Below, one piece after another: positions 1-11,745 of a DNA stretch of 64,000 nucleotides. The position numbers and the translations under genes were made by a program. The DNA comes from Okapia johnstoni (lineage: Eukaryota; Chordata; Mammalia; Artiodactyla; Giraffidae), in the NCBI GenBank assembly GCA_024291935.2, contig CM044307.1, positions 97,655,461 to 97,719,460 of the forward strand, given 5' to 3'. The notes under the pieces are model-generated. The model searched no databases. It was not told the DNA's origin and worked only from the letters and a program-made list of their open reading frames with translations. Each line of letters starts with the position of its first letter. Position 1 is the first letter of the stretch.

Positions 1-54
1 AGTTCCACTGGTGCTTAGATCCACAGCTCCAGAAATGAATATGGAATGATTTGG

Positions 55-203
55 GGCTCAATCCCTGCGTCAGGGAGATCCCCGGAGAAGGGAATAGCAA
101 CCTGTTCCAGTGTTGCTGCCTAGAGAATTCCATGGACAGAGGAGCCTGGCGGGCTGTAGTCCATGGGGTTGCAAAGAGTCAGAAGCAATTGATTGACGAA
201 CAC
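55..203 (+). mobile_element. Bov-tA SINE, 5' truncated
   Basis: The body matches the Bov-tA unit: the B-box-like start, the gatcccc-ggagaagg block, ttccatggacagaggagcc and the tail agtccatggggttgcaaaga. The tRNA-like head is missing, so the copy is 5' truncated or cut by older decay. No coding capacity. Confidence 0.85.
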
Positions 204-469
204 TTTCACTTGCAACCTAGTGGTGGTTACTACGACTTTGGTAAGTAGCTGGTATAGGATACCAGATTTTGGATGTCTTGCTGTCTCTACCTGGAGACTA
301 CCATTCATAAATATCCAATTTCATCCTCAGTGACCTCAACCTCGAGGAGTTAGGCTAATATGTTATTTTAGTTTAAAAAAAATAGCTACTACCAACTGAA
401 TATTAGCTGTGAGCCACGTACTGCTATAACAATTTTGAGATTTTCTTTATTGCTTGAGTTAAACGGAAG

Positions 470-722
470 TGTTTCCCAGTGTTCTTGGTCTACATCACTG
501 CTATTGATCCAGGTGTTTAGGTCAAAATCCTGAAGGCATCCTAGATTTCTTACTTTTATTATACCTTATATCCATGAGCAAATCTTATAAGCTCTACTTA
601 CAAAATATACAATTTCACGATTTCTTACTTTCTCGTGTTCATCACTTCCGTCTAAGGCTGTGTATATATCCCTTACCTAAGCTACTGCTATAACCTTTAA
701 CAATGCGTCTTCTATTTGCCCC
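470..722 (+). mobile_element. Ancient L2-like fragment
   Basis: The stretch resembles the C- and T-rich sense strand of an old mammalian LINE repeat (ctacatcactgctattgatc, then ttccgtctaaggctg). It is heavily diverged. The same family seems to recur at 6.0 and 9.4 kb. The assignment to L2 is tentative. Confidence 0.35.
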
Positions 723-730
723 CTAGAGTG

Positions 731-1024
731 TATGTTTAAAAATTTGTTTATTTTTGGATGCACTGGGCTGTCGTTGCTGGGCACGGGCTCTCTCTAGTTG
801 TGGCAAGCGAGGGTTGCTCTCACTTGTTCTGCACGGGCTCCCCACTGCAGTGGCTTCTGTTGTCACAGGGCACAGGCTCTAGGCATGAGGGCTCAGTCGT
901 CGCAGCAACACAGGTGGGCTTAGGTGCTCAGTGGCATGTGAAATCTTCCCAGACCAGGGACAGAACCCATGTCCCCTGCATTGGCAGAGGGATTCCTATT
1001 CACTGTCCCACCAAGGAAGTCCCC
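731..1024 (-). mobile_element. CHR-2 type tRNA SINE
   Basis: Read on the minus strand, it starts with a tRNA-like head (promoter boxes near 960-1020) and runs through the long body typical of the cetartiodactyl CHR SINEs (cacgggctct, ctctaggc, gcatgtg-aatcttcccagac). It ends in an A/T-rich tail at about 731. CHR SINEs predate the ruminant-specific Bov-tA copies. Confidence 0.75.
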
Positions 1025-1090
1025 CAGTCTCTTTCGAATTAAATAATGAGAGTCTGTTTCCTGTGACTGGAACATTTCTCTGTGTGTGTG

Positions 1091-1267
1091 TACGCTCAGT
1101 AGTGACTGACTCTTTGCCACCCTGTGAACCGTAGCCCGCCAGGCTCCCCTGTCCATGGGATTCTCCAGGCAGGAATACTGGAGTGGGTTGCGGTGCCCCC
1201 TCCCCCGTGCCTCTTATGTCTCCTGCATTGGCAGGCAGGTTCTTCACCACCGTGCCACCTGGGAGCC
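1091..1267 (-). mobile_element. Bov-tA SINE
   Basis: Antisense copy. The tail side (tg)n lies at 1081-1091, and the tRNA-like head ends with ccacctgggagcc. It has an internal deletion of the gatccc block. Confidence 0.8.
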
Positions 1268-1454
1268 TGATACACTTCTAGTCACACTTCATATCAACCT
1301 TAACAAGGTCCTTATAAAATTTCACAAAGTCCTTAACAAGGCCCGCAAGCCCGGGATGACCTGAGCGGGAGCGACCTTCGCTGACTCTTCTGAGGCCACA
1401 CACACTTGTGCACTGCTTGTTCACACTTGTGCACACTCGTTCGCTCTTCCTCGA

Positions 1455-1790
1455 GCTCACTGAGCTTGCCCCTACTTACGGCTTTTGTATCTGCTGTTCT
1501 TATTCCCCTAGACCTGGGGCATGGCTCATTCACTTTTATCCGTGTCCCTGCTCCAATACTACTTCTTCTGCGAGGTCTTCTCTGACTACCTACCTAAAAC
1601 AGTACCCTCTGTCATTTTGATTCCTTTATTTTCCTTTATCCTTCTTCATTATACTTAATATCTATCATTTCAATATATATTTGGTTAAAGTGCGTCATTG
1701 CAAAATAAACTCTGTTTTATTAATTCTCTATCCTCAGTCTGACAAGTCTCAGCACATAGCAGGTGCTTCATATGTACTTTTTCAATGGAT
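1455..1790 (+). mobile_element. L2 3' end
   Basis: Matches the sense 3' end of L2: gaggtcttctctgactacc, then cagtaccctctgtcatt, and the terminal cacatagcaggtgcttcata. It is old and diverged. Confidence 0.65.
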
Positions 1791-1849
1791 CCCCATTTGA
1801 AATACAATTTCATATACAATTTGAAACCTTATTGTATCTCTCTGGGAGT

Positions 1850-2035
1850 CGCTCTAGCCTGGTGGAATGATTCCAGCTCTGTCATCAGACAAATCTGGGC
1901 TCAAATACTGAACTTACCTTTTACTGCTCAGTCTGATTCCTTATCCATAAAATCAAAACAAAAAAACAAAATCTTCCTTGCCAAAGTTAGTGACCGTTGG
2001 AGGTAATATATATAAAGAACCTGGCACAAGTAATA
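1850..2035 (+). mobile_element. MIR SINE
   Basis: MIR core order is visible: ctctgtcatcagacaaatct, tgggctcaaatactgaact, ccttatccataaaatc and the terminal aagaacctggcacaagtaat. Confidence 0.65.
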
Positions 2036-2098
2036 AAACATAACCAAACTACAACCAAACCACCACAGGAAAGTAAGAATCTATCTCTTCCCCATCTT

Positions 2099-2425
2099 GG
2101 ACAACAAGGAGATCAAACCAGTCAATCCTAAAGGAAATCAGCCCTGAATATTCACTGGAAGGACTGATGCTGAAGCTGAAGCTCCAGTACTTCGGGCACC
2201 TGATGCAAAGAGCTGACTCACTGAGAAAGACCTTGATGCCGGGAAAGATTGACAGCAAAAGGGGAAGGGGGCAACAGAGGATGAGACGGTTGGATAGCAT
2301 CACCGACTCAATGGGCGTGAGTTAGAGCAAACTCTTAGAGACAGCAAAGGACAGGAAAGCTTGGCATGCTGTAGTTCATGTGGTCACAAAGAGTCAGACA
2401 CAATTTAGTGACTGAACACCACCAC
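2099..2425 (+). mobile_element. BovB LINE, 3' end fragment
   Basis: Contains the last about 330 bp of BovB: the end of ORF2 (ggagatcaaaccagtcaatc, agctgaagctccagtacttc) and the 3' tail ending gtgactgaacacc. It is 5' truncated and non-coding. Confidence 0.9.
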
Positions 2426-3150
2426 CCCCCTACATTAAAGTCTAATAGCATGAAATGATTATTCTGTGATTGCACATGGAATTAATTTGCACAATTTGTT
2501 TCCTGAACATCTATGCTTCCTTCTGGAGGTTGTACATACTAAAAATTTTTTGTTCAAGTCTCTGATGCAACATATTGTCTTTTAAATATGGTTTACACTG
2601 ATATTTTATTTTCTTCTGTATCTAAGTTTTCTAAAAACTAAGACTTTTATAAAGATAAGACAAAAATTTTTGGTCTGAAGTTAAATTGCATCATGCCACA
2701 CTGTGCTGGGATAGCCCACTTGTATTTAGACTGAGAAGCTTCACTGTTGTCTTCTCTCACAATGGAAGCGAATTTGTCAAAACAGCTTTGTTTTGGGAGC
2801 TTACTATTCTGATGCTTTGTGCTGACTTCAGTTAGTGTCTTCCATAAATATCACTGGCTTGCTAATACTTGATACTTTCTAGGGTGCAGGGAAATAGGCA
2901 TTTTGTATATTCTGATGGAAGTATTAATATGAATGGAAACAATCTTCTTGGGAGCTGCTTGGCTTTAGAGAGTTCTTGAAAAGTTCGTATCTTTGATTTC
3001 AGTAATTCCACTTACAGGAACATATTCAAAGGAAATAATCAAGGTCCGTGTGACTAAGTCTTGTCTATAGTGATACAAATAACTTCTCTCTGGTGGGCTG
3101 AAAAGCATATTCTTCCCAACTACCCAACCTCCCCAACCCTCCCATCCCTA
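2426..3150. other. Unassigned, AT-rich, possible L1 trace
   Basis: No gene is seen. The part at about 2930-3080 (gtaattccacttacaggaac, then aaaggaaataatcaagg) recalls an old L1 3' region, but too weakly to name. Confidence 0.3.
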
Positions 3151-3598
3151 TCAGTTCAGTTTAGTCTCTCAGTTGTATCTGACTCTTTGCGACCCCATGG
3201 ACTGTAGCACACCAGCCTTCCCTGTCCATCACCAACTCCTGGAGCTTACTCAAACTCATGTCCATTGAGTCGGTGATGCCATCCAACCATCTCACCCTCT
3301 GTCATCCCCTTCTCCTGCCTTCAATCTTTCCCAGCATCAGGGTCTTTTCCAAGGAGTCAGTTCTTCGCATCAGGTGGCCAAAGTATTGGAGTTTCAGCTT
3401 CATCATCAGTCCTTCCAATGAATATTCAGGGCTGATTTCCTTTAGGACAGACTGTTTTGATCTCCTTGCAGTCCAAGGGACTCTCAAGAGTCTTCTCCAA
3501 CACCACAGTTCAAAAGCATCAATTCTTCGGTGCTCAGCTTTCTTTACAATCCTACTCTCATATCCATACACAACTATTGGAAAAACCATAGCTTTGAC
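3151..3598 (-). mobile_element. BovB LINE, 3' fragment
   Basis: Antisense BovB from the tail (cagttcagtttagtc) into the C-terminal part of ORF2. The minus strand still reads a degraded ORF2 C-terminus ([20 protein letters not shown]). It is 5' truncated at the point where the reverse transcriptase C-terminus would begin. Confidence 0.9.
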
Positions 3599-3599
3599 A

Positions 3600-4407
3600 T
3601 CCCTATGGATAAAGCAAGTTTTGCAGTCTTTTGTTAAATTCACTTCAATATTCTTTTACTTCGTATAAATTTGTGGTTCTCTGACTTCAAATTGGTTGTA
3701 ACTTTTTTATAATTTCCTCATTAAAAATATGTAATAATCTTTGACATCTCATCACTTTGTATCTATATGAGAGTCTTGAGTTTACCTTTTTTTGAAAATG
3801 ATTCTTAACACCTAGATAAGCTTTTGAAAGATGGAAGTGCTATATTTTCTCATTTCACTTTTCTCACTTTCAAATTATCTATTTAAATCTATCTTCTGCA
3901 CTCCACCCCAAACCAATATACATATATCTTGCACTCATCAATCCTATATTGAAACCATTCCGGAAAAGATCAATCAGATTGAATGCTTTTCAGTCTCATC
4001 TTGCTGTAATTTGCTGCATCGATAGTGTTAAGTTCAAGTGATATTTACTCATGGGAAAGACAAAGGCTCTATCTCATGGCCTTATTTATGCAACCCAGAC
4101 TCTTCCAGCCACAGAAGTTCCCGACTATGGTTTCAGTATTTTATTGAATTTTCTTTCTTCTTCTTTTTTTAAATCCTGGAGGATGAAGCTAGAATGAGAC
4201 AGTGCAGATGTCTGTACAGCCACAAGGGTCCCTGTCTCCGTGTCTATAAAAGTGCCTCCTCTTGGCAGGGAGAACTGCCGCAGCTTTGCAGGTATCAACC
4301 CTAAAAGCTTTATACTTTTGAAAAATAATGTAGTCTTTCCCCCATAATCTCTTACAATTTTGTAAAAAAAATTCTCTTAGTTTTAATGCCCTTTTTCAGA
4401 CAAAACA
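3600..4407. other. Unassigned intergenic DNA
   Basis: AT-rich sequence with no gene. No repeat that I can name with confidence. Confidence 0.4.
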
Positions 4408-4408
4408 G

Positions 4409-4592
4409 GGCTTCCCTGGTGGTTCAAATGGTAAAGAATCTGTTCACAGCGCGGGAGATCCGGGTTTGATTGGGAAGATCCCCTGGAGAAGGGAATAGCT
4501 ACCTGCTCCAGTATTCTTGCCTGGAGAATTCCATGGACAGAGCCGCCTGGCAGTCTGCTATCCATGGAGTCATAAAGTCAGACACGATTGAG
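4409..4592 (+). mobile_element. Bov-tA SINE
   Basis: Near-complete copy starting gggcttccctggtggttcaa. It has the body blocks gatcccctggagaagg and ttccatggacagag, then the tail cagacacgattgagcaac followed by a T run at 4596-4606. Confidence 0.9.
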
Positions 4593-4606
4593 CAACATTT
4601 TTTTTT

Positions 4607-5105
4607 TAGATGAAATATCCCAGAGCTTAGTATTCAGATTTCTTCACTATCTGTATTCACTCAGTGTAAGCAGATAAGGTAGGAGCCCCTGAAGAAAAAG
4701 AATCAGACATAGATTTCTTGACATAAGAGAAACCATTTTTGGCCTAAACCTTTTGTGATCTAAGCCTGCCACAATGTTTGCTCTTAAACAGATCTCAATA
4801 ATAATCATCTTCAGGGAATAAAAGAAAAAAACTATCAAATGATGAGCAACAATAGCAAAGATAAAAAATCAGTTGTAAGCTCCCAGTTTGATTTCAATAG
4901 TAAAGATTAGCCTGAAGCACTTTCTTTAGCTGATCTTCAGGATTTAACCCTTCTCAGGAATTCAACCCCCAGGTCTACAGGAACCTAACAGGAACCTGAT
5001 GAACTTTTCTGACCCTCCTGACTTCAATCAGCTAAAGCTCTGTTGACCTTTGCCCCAAAATTAATGCTGAATTCGCCTCTGCTCAAGCCCCCTCAGGAAT
5101 ATGCA
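4607..5105. other. Unassigned intergenic DNA
   Basis: No gene. The C-rich part at 4930-5095 could be an old LTR or DNA element, but I cannot assign it. Confidence 0.35.
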
Positions 5106-5106
5106 T

Positions 5107-5966
5107 GTTCAGTTCAGTTCAGTTCATTGCTCAGTCGTGTCTGACTCTTTGTGACCCCACGGACTGCAGCACGCCAAGCTTCCCTGTCCATCACCAACTC
5201 CTGGAGCTTACTCAAACTCATGTCCATTGAGTCAGTGATGCCATCCAACCATCTTGTCCTCTGTCGTCGCCTTCTCCTCTCACCTTCAATCTTTTGCCGT
5301 GTTGGGGTCTTTTCCCTGAAGAAGTCAGTTCTTCACATCAGGTGGCCAAAGTATTGGAGCTTTAGCTTCAGCTTCAGTCCTTCCAATGAACATTCAGGAC
5401 TGATCTCCTTTAGGATGGACTGGTTGGATCTCCTTGCAGTCCAAGGGACTCTCAAGAGTCTTCTCCAACACCACAGTTTAAAAGCATCAATTCTTCGGTG
5501 CTCAGCTTTCTTTATAGTCCAACTCTCACATCTATACATGACTACTGGAAAAACCATAGCCTTGACTAGACGGACCTTTGTTGGCAAAGTAATGTCTCTG
5601 CTTTTTAATATGCTGTCTAGGTTGGTCATAACCCTTTTTCCAAGGAGTAAGTGTCTTTTAATTTCATGGCTACAGTCACTATATGCAGTGATTTTGGAGC
5701 CCCCCAAAATAAAATCAGCCACTGTTTCCATTGTTTCCCCATCTATTTTCCATGAAGTGATGGGACCAGATGCCATGATCTTAGTTTTCTGAATGTTGAG
5801 TTTTAAGCCAACTTTTTCACTCTCCTCTTTCACTTTCATCAAGAGACTCTTTAGTTCTTTGCTTTCTGACATAAGTGGTGTCATCTGTATATCTGAGGTT
5901 ATTGATATTTTCCCCAGCAATCTTAATTCCAGCTTGTGCTTCATCCAGTCCAGCATTTCTCATTGC
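5107..5966 (-). mobile_element. BovB LINE, 5' truncated
   Basis: Antisense copy from a fresh tail (repeated gttca units at 5107-5124) to the middle of ORF2. On the minus strand about 200 codons stay open and carry the reverse-transcriptase C-terminal stretch (LKLNIQKTKIMASGPITSW, then SRDITLPTKVRLVKAMVFPV). The YADD region lies near its 5' edge and is decayed. Not a host gene. Confidence 0.9.
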
Positions 5967-5974
5967 TCAAGTCA

Positions 5975-6700
5975 AAACTAGAGTCATCTTCATCTCCACT
6001 CTCACACCTTTGTCTTACATTAATCCATCAGCAAATCTTGTTGGCTCAAACCTCAAAGTGTGTCAAGACTCCCACCACATCTCAACACTGTCACTGCCAT
6101 CACTGTTTCAAGCTTCCCCTGTCTCTTGCCTCTAGCCAGCCAATCTCTTCACTTTTGTTCTTTCCCCCTACATCTGTTCTCAACACAGATCATGTGATCC
6201 CTTTGCTCAAAATCCTGCAAGGCCTGCCCATCTCTCTCAGAGTTAAAGTCAGGGCCCTTAGGCTTTCAGGCCACATGTAATCTGCCCTGATCTCCCAGTA
6301 GAATCCGAACCTCCCCTCTCACTTCCTCTTCCTCATCTCTCCTGCCTCCTTGCTTGCCATTGGTTATACTAAGCACACTCTCACTTAGAGGTGTTTGCAC
6401 TCCTGACCTCTCTGTCTGGAAGCTCTGTTTTCAGGCATCTGCCAGGCTTGTTCTCTACCTTCTTTCAGGCCTTTGTTCAGATACCATTTCTCATTGAAAC
6501 CTTCCTTGACTTTCATTCCTCACCGAAACCTTCCTTTCTCATTGAAAACATCCTTGTGATCATGTAAATTACCACCGCCCCCAAGCCCTCCTTTCTGACC
6601 TGCTCTGTCTTATCCTTTGTTTTCAGCATCACCTGACACTCCATGTATTTTGCTATTTACTTTCTATCTCCCCAGAGAAGGCTGTTTACAATACAAAGTT
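5975..6700 (+). mobile_element. Ancient L2-like LINE fragment
   Basis: Long C/T-rich stretch that follows the order of an old LINE 3' region: gatcatgtgatccctttgct, caaaatcctgcaaggcctgc, then caggcctttgttcag and tcattgaaaccttccttgac. It is well diverged. Subfamily not assigned. Confidence 0.5.
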
Positions 6701-6721
6701 GGCTATGTTTCTCTCATTGAA

Positions 6722-7135
6722 GGCAGCATAACCTTATGTTTATGATTCCAGGTTCTAGGGCCAGACTGCCTAGACTGGTTCTATCACTCAATATTCTGTG
6801 CCTCTCTTTGTTGTTATTGTTTTAGCTGTGTCCAGCTCTTTTGTGACCCCACGGACTGTAGCCCGCCAGACTCCTCTGTCCATGGGATTTTGCAGGGAAG
6901 AATACTGGAGTGGGCTGTCATTTCCTTCTCAAGGAGATCTTCCTGACCCGGGTATCGAACACATGACTCCTGCATTAGCAGGTGGATTCTTTACCACTGA
7001 GCCACCAGGGAAGCCTCCCTTTGCTTACCTATAAAATGAGGATTAGTAAAAGTACTTTTCTCACAGCCTTGTAATAAGGTTGAAGTAGGACATTGCATAT
7101 AAAGTGCTTAGAACAGTGCCTGGCACAGGGAAAAT
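6722..7135 (+). mobile_element. MIR SINE split by a Bov-tA
   Basis: The left half (6722-6810) carries agggccagactgcctagact. The right half (from about 7024) carries cttacctataaaatgagg and gcttagaacagtgcctggca. The two halves join to one MIR if the Bov-tA at 6811-7013 and one copy of the target-site duplication are removed. Confidence 0.75.
6811..7013 (-). mobile_element. Bov-tA SINE inside MIR
   Basis: Antisense full-length copy. The flanks cctctctttg (6801-6810) and cctccctttg (7014-7023) form a 10-bp target-site duplication with one mismatch. Confidence 0.9.
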
Positions 7136-8620
7136 ATACAAATGATAATGTACTGCCTTGGTTCCAGGGTATGAAGGCTAGGGCAGATATTTGGCAGGGT
7201 TTCCTTTTTGTTTCCCTTTTTATTCTTTTTAAATGGCTGGCATTAATTTGGTAATTAGGGTGGATAAGTGCGTATTGACTTGAACAGCTTCACCCATCCT
7301 TAGTACTTGGGCTCAGAGACACTAGAGAACATTCAAGCAGAAATGTGGCTTCCCTTGCTCCTTGGGGCAAATGGCAAAACACAGCTAACAGCAGCTCCTG
7401 AGTTTTATACATTTACAATCCAGGCAATGAGAGTTGGACTTAACTCTTTTGGGTCTCCAGTTCATTGGCCCATTAGCCCAACACAGGCCAGATGTCCACC
7501 CCCGGTCTAATCAATTATTGCGTAGACATGGAGCCTTGAAGCCATAAAGGCATGGAGTCATTATGGGGCAGCTCCTACTGACATAATATGGATGAAGTGG
7601 GAAGAAGCAATTTCTGAAATAAAGGAATGAGGAGAAGAAAATGTCACAGGTATCCACTGCAATGGTACAATATTATGATGGAAAATGTTTGAGATTTTTC
7701 CAGTGTTTATCAGATTTCATTCAAAATTGGGAAGATGTACCCATAACAGTTTTGTATATTTCAGCTTCTTCAAAGATACCCCTTAGCTTGAGTATTCTAA
7801 TTTCTTGAATTGTTTTGCAGGTCAAATTTTGCTCTTTGAGAAAGATACACAATTAATTCAATAATTTGGGTTTTTTGTTTATTTTTTGTCTTTATTCCTT
7901 TCTTCTGTATTTAGATTTGAAGGAAACTTCAGCTACATCAGTAATTGTATGATTTGGAGGCTGATGTTTTTATATATTTTTGCTAATTAATGAACTTTAA
8001 AAATCTGAATTTTTGGTAACTGTAAATTAAGATTTACTAATATTTTTATGAGTCCATGTATTTGGTGTCCAAGCCAGCTGGGCAAGTGTTGCAGAAGTAT
8101 TGCAATTATAAACAAAAACAAAACAGTCAAACTGCTCTCTCCCTTCTTAGAAAATTTATAGACAGTAAACTATATTATTATATATATTATATATTTCACC
8201 TTGCTCAACATGAGCTTGTGTGTTTTCCCAAAAAGACTGCCAGACTCAGAGTTATCAGTCTCATGATCTAGAAGCTACACCCTGTTACACTAGACAAGTT
8301 CCAATTGCTCTGGCTTCAGTTTTGTTTGTAAAATAAATTGATTTGAATAAGTGTAAGGGTAATCCTGACTTCAAAAATCTCATTTTGCTAATGGTAGGTC
8401 TCAGAGCAGGTGGGTAAACACTTATTTACAGGACTAACACTTACTCTAAAACCATGAGAGTAAAAATAGGAAAGAATCTTGAACTCCAAGATACAATCAA
8501 ACTGTTAACAAAGCAGAACCCAGTTCTTTTGAAGTCACTGCAGTTGGTAGAACAGTGCCTCAGCAGAATCAAGAGAGAAGCATCAGAGAAAGATTATCTG
8601 GAAGGATCTGGAAGGTCTGG
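7136..8620. other. Unassigned intergenic DNA
   Basis: No gene and no clearly nameable repeat. The part at about 7270-7560 is less AT-rich and looks single-copy. The direct repeat ggatctggaagg/tctggagg lies at about 8598-8620, just before the next SINE. Confidence 0.4.
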
Positions 8621-8828
8621 AGGGCTGCCCAGGCGGCTCAGTGGTAAAGAACCTGCCTACCATACAGGAAACACAGAGAAGCGGGTTTGATCCGGGGATC
8701 AGGAAAATCCTTTGGAGGAGAAAATGGCAACCCACTTCAGTATTTTTTGCGTGGGAAATCCCGTGGACAGAGCTTCCTGGCACACTTGGGAGTTGCAAAC
8801 AGACACGACTGGGCACAAGCACACACGG
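8621..8828 (+). mobile_element. Bov-tA SINE
   Basis: Starts gctgcccaggcggctcagtg with a tRNA-like head, then the body with aaatggcaacccacttcagt, and ends cagacacgactgggcacaag. It is moderately diverged. Confidence 0.85.
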
Positions 8829-9339
8829 AGGCCTGGGCTCAAGGGTATTATGGCTGTGTTTCAAAGTGGGGAGCAGATTGAGATTGGGCAATTTTGTGAA
8901 ATAAAACTTTCGGATTGGTGGGCATAGTGAGGTGAGATGAGTTTTCATAAATAAACGATGGTTTGATGAGGGAGACTGTTGTCTCAGATAAACTGATTTG
9001 CAGTGATTTCCTGAAGCAAACAGTGGAGTTGTTTATTGACTTATGGTTTTATCTTCTCTGAGCAAAGTTTCCTGGAACAAATATCCATCATGTTGACACA
9101 GGTGGTCTCGGTTTTTAGGCCTTCCAGTTATACCATACTGATGCAGGTGGCCACAGTTCTCATGAACTTTAAGTTGATGAACAAAGTAGCTGGCAACAGA
9201 GAAATGTTTGATGAAAACTCTACTCCTGGCTCTTGAGTTTTATATTCATGTATTCAACTTCCTCCTTGACAGTTCTTCTTGAATGTATTATACAGTTCTC
9301 AAATTCCATATAAAATAAATAAATTGCAAAGAGAACTCT
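8829..9339. other. Unassigned intergenic DNA
   Basis: No gene and no confident repeat. Confidence 0.4.
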
Positions 9340-9598
9340 CCTTGATATTCTCCATTTCAAGAAACGGCATCACTACAACCCGACCTAACTCATTCCTCCT
9401 CATTCCTCCCACATAAGTCTTGTTGGTTGGAACTCCAGAATATATACCAAATTCAACCACTTACTATCTTCAGTGTTAAAACTCTAACTCAAGCCATCAT
9501 TATCTCTTGCCCAGGCACAGACTCATTACATAAAATGTCATACCAGTCCTTCCTTTTACAAGAATATGCATGTTTATTCCCATGTCAGAGTCCTTGTC
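9340..9598 (+). mobile_element. Ancient L2-like fragment
   Basis: Resembles the same old LINE family as at 470 and 5975 (gaactccagaatatatacca, then aagccatcattatctcttgc). It is cut on the right by a BOV-A2 insertion. Confidence 0.4.
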
Positions 9599-9867
9599 GG
9601 AGAAGGCAATGGCACCCCACTCCAGTACCCTTGCCTGGAAAATCCCATGGACGGAGGAGCCTGGTAGGCAGCAGTCTATGGGGTCATGAAGAGTCGGACA
9701 CGACTGAGTGACTTCACTTTCACTTTCACGCATTGGAGAAGGAAATGGCAACCCACTCCAGTGTGCTTGCCTGGAGAATCCCAGGGATGGGGAACCTGGT
9801 GGGCTGCCGTCTATGGGGTCGCACAGAGTCGGGCATGACTGAAGCAACTTGGCAGCAGCAGCAGCCA
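9599..9867 (+). mobile_element. BOV-A2 SINE (dimer)
   Basis: Two BovB-derived monomers in tandem. The first runs from ggagaaggcaatggcacccc. The second starts at about 9736 (ggagaaggaaatggcaaccc). A short agcagcagcagc tail closes the element. Confidence 0.95.
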
Positions 9868-10643
9868 CCTTTCATTCAGTGAATCCCAATGTTAAGCAAT
9901 GATATTTGTTTCGTGATAGAATTGAGTACTATCTGATTCATAATTGGTATTTTTACTGGACTACTTAAACAGGCAAGAAAAGGAGAATGGTTAGTGATGA
10001 GAGGTTCAGAGAACATCTGAATAGTTAACGAAATAGCTCAGATCTAAAATCAAAATTACAAGGGAAGCTTGACTTAAAACTTAAAAACCTCCCTGACTTA
10101 ATAGTACTCCTGTGTTTCTTTATGCAGAAGCTAAATGTTGAAACAACTTCCTGGGGTTTTGCAAATATATTTAAAATGCTATTTCTTTATATCAGAATAG
10201 CAAAATTAAATAGCAAAGTTCATTAAAAACAAAATATACTAATTTTTACATACACTCTACTCATGAAACATAAGGAAAGCTGGTTTTCAGTTGATGATGG
10301 GGAGGGGGGTTTTTTAAGGCAATACTCTGGGAAGTAAGCCCTGGCTATGGTCTAATGTTACTGAGTTACGTGAGTCAAGAAAGCGTTGTGTCGTAGTGTG
10401 AGGAAGCAAATGTTAGTGAAAGCTTAGGAAATAATAATAAAGATGGGTCTTAAAGAGCTGATGGGGAATTCGGGAAATATGTCTACTTCATAGACACTTC
10501 CATAGATTGAGAGCATACGTTTTAAACCACAGAACAGGCAAGAACCTCCTTAATAAATATGAATTGAGCATCTACTCTCTACCTGGCAATGAAAACATAG
10601 AGATTAAGGGCGTGGGGGGAAAGATATATTCCTTGCCCTTCAA
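9868..10643. other. Unassigned intergenic DNA
   Basis: AT-rich sequence with no gene and no repeat I can name. Confidence 0.4.
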
Positions 10644-10878
10644 GTTTGTGTGTGTGTGTGTGTGTTCAGTCGATAAGTTGTGTCAGAGTCTTTGCGACCC
10701 CGTGGACTGTAGCCTGCCAGGCTCCTGTGTCCATGGGATTTCCCAGCAAAGACTACTGGAGCAGACTGCCAAAATTTCCTTCTCCAGGGGATCTTCCTAA
10801 CCCAGGAATCCATCCCGCATCACCTGCATCTCCTGCATTGGCAGGTGGGTTCTTTACCACTGAACCACCTGGGAAGCC
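10644..10878 (-). mobile_element. Bov-tA SINE with (TG)n tail
   Basis: Antisense copy with a (TG)n microsatellite at 10646-10665 at its 3' end. The flanks cccttcaa at 10636-10643 and 10879-10886 are an exact 8-bp target-site duplication, so the microsatellite belongs to the element's tail. Confidence 0.92.
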
Positions 10879-10959
10879 CCCTTCAAATTCTTATTAAGTG
10901 ACGTATAGAGAAGAAGATATAAATGGGGTCCAAGTCACCTAAGGCTCATGTCCCAACCT

Positions 10960-11250
10960 CAGAGGTTTGCACTCTATTCTGAAGACAACGAAAAGCTGTT
11001 GAAGGATTTAAGTGGCAGAGTGGTACAACTAGCTTTTCATTTTACAAAGAATAATAGATCTGCCAAAATTTTAGAGGATGTTTGTGGTTAGGAGGTTGGT
11101 AGTGGAGGTTAGGAGCAAAGAAACTGAGAAATCCTTTAGAAGGCTGCAGCAGCAAACCAAGCAAAGAGTTCAAGGTGGCCAGAACTAAGATAGCTGCACT
11201 AGAGATGGAGACACACAGGCGGAACTACTACTAAGGATTTGGAATTAACG
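10960..11250 (-). mobile_element. Ancient L2-like fragment, antisense
   Basis: Reads as the reverse strand of the old LINE family above (gaaaagctgttgaaggattt, then ggaggttggtagtggaggtt). It is heavily diverged. Confidence 0.35.
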
Positions 11251-11251
11251 G

Positions 11252-11745
11252 TGTTACCGGTTGCCAACGGGTTGGTGAATTCTCAGTGGGTCCTTCGCCG
11301 GGAGTTGTAATATCAAGAAAAAAAGCAAAAAACAGTTTCAGAATGGCAGAGCAGAAACTTTATTCCTTCATCAGGGAATGAAGAAGGGAGAGTTCATACT
11401 AGGAAAACACTTCTTCCCCAAGATGAGAGGAACAGGGACTTCTAAGAGATAGGGGGAGGCAGACAAGTTATCAGCGTTCTAGAAAAGGGGCGGAGAGTTT
11501 CAGGGGCAGCGAAGTCCACTGGGGCGGGTGCAGTCTTCATGCTTCTCCGCACGCGGCAGGAACTGCGCCTAGCGGGGGATACAAATCCTCGCCTTTGGCA
11601 GAGATCTTAGCATAGTGATGAAGTAAAGGTAGTTTTCAGCACCTCCAGGGCTCACCTGTACAGGTGTTCCTGCGGTCAAGTCAGAACCAGTTCATGTCAG
11701 TTGACCACCGCATTATCTCTTAAGGCACAGCTGTGAAACATCTTT
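11252..11745 (-). mobile_element. Candidate solo LTR of an endogenous retrovirus
   Basis: Read on the minus strand, it has a GC-rich, promoter-like block (11500-11580, with cgcacgcggcagg and ggggcgggtg) about 150 bp upstream of an AATAAA signal (about 11360-11370). A 3' edge ending in CA lies at 11252. The order fits U3-R-U5 of an LTR. The right boundary is approximate, and I could not find a matching target-site duplication. No viral coding sequence lies beside it. Confidence 0.4.

Noticed and set aside
5151..5792. 213-codon frame on the + strand over an antisense BovB
   Set aside because: It is the reverse strand of BovB ORF2. Similar antisense frames recur at every BovB copy and carry no known domain.
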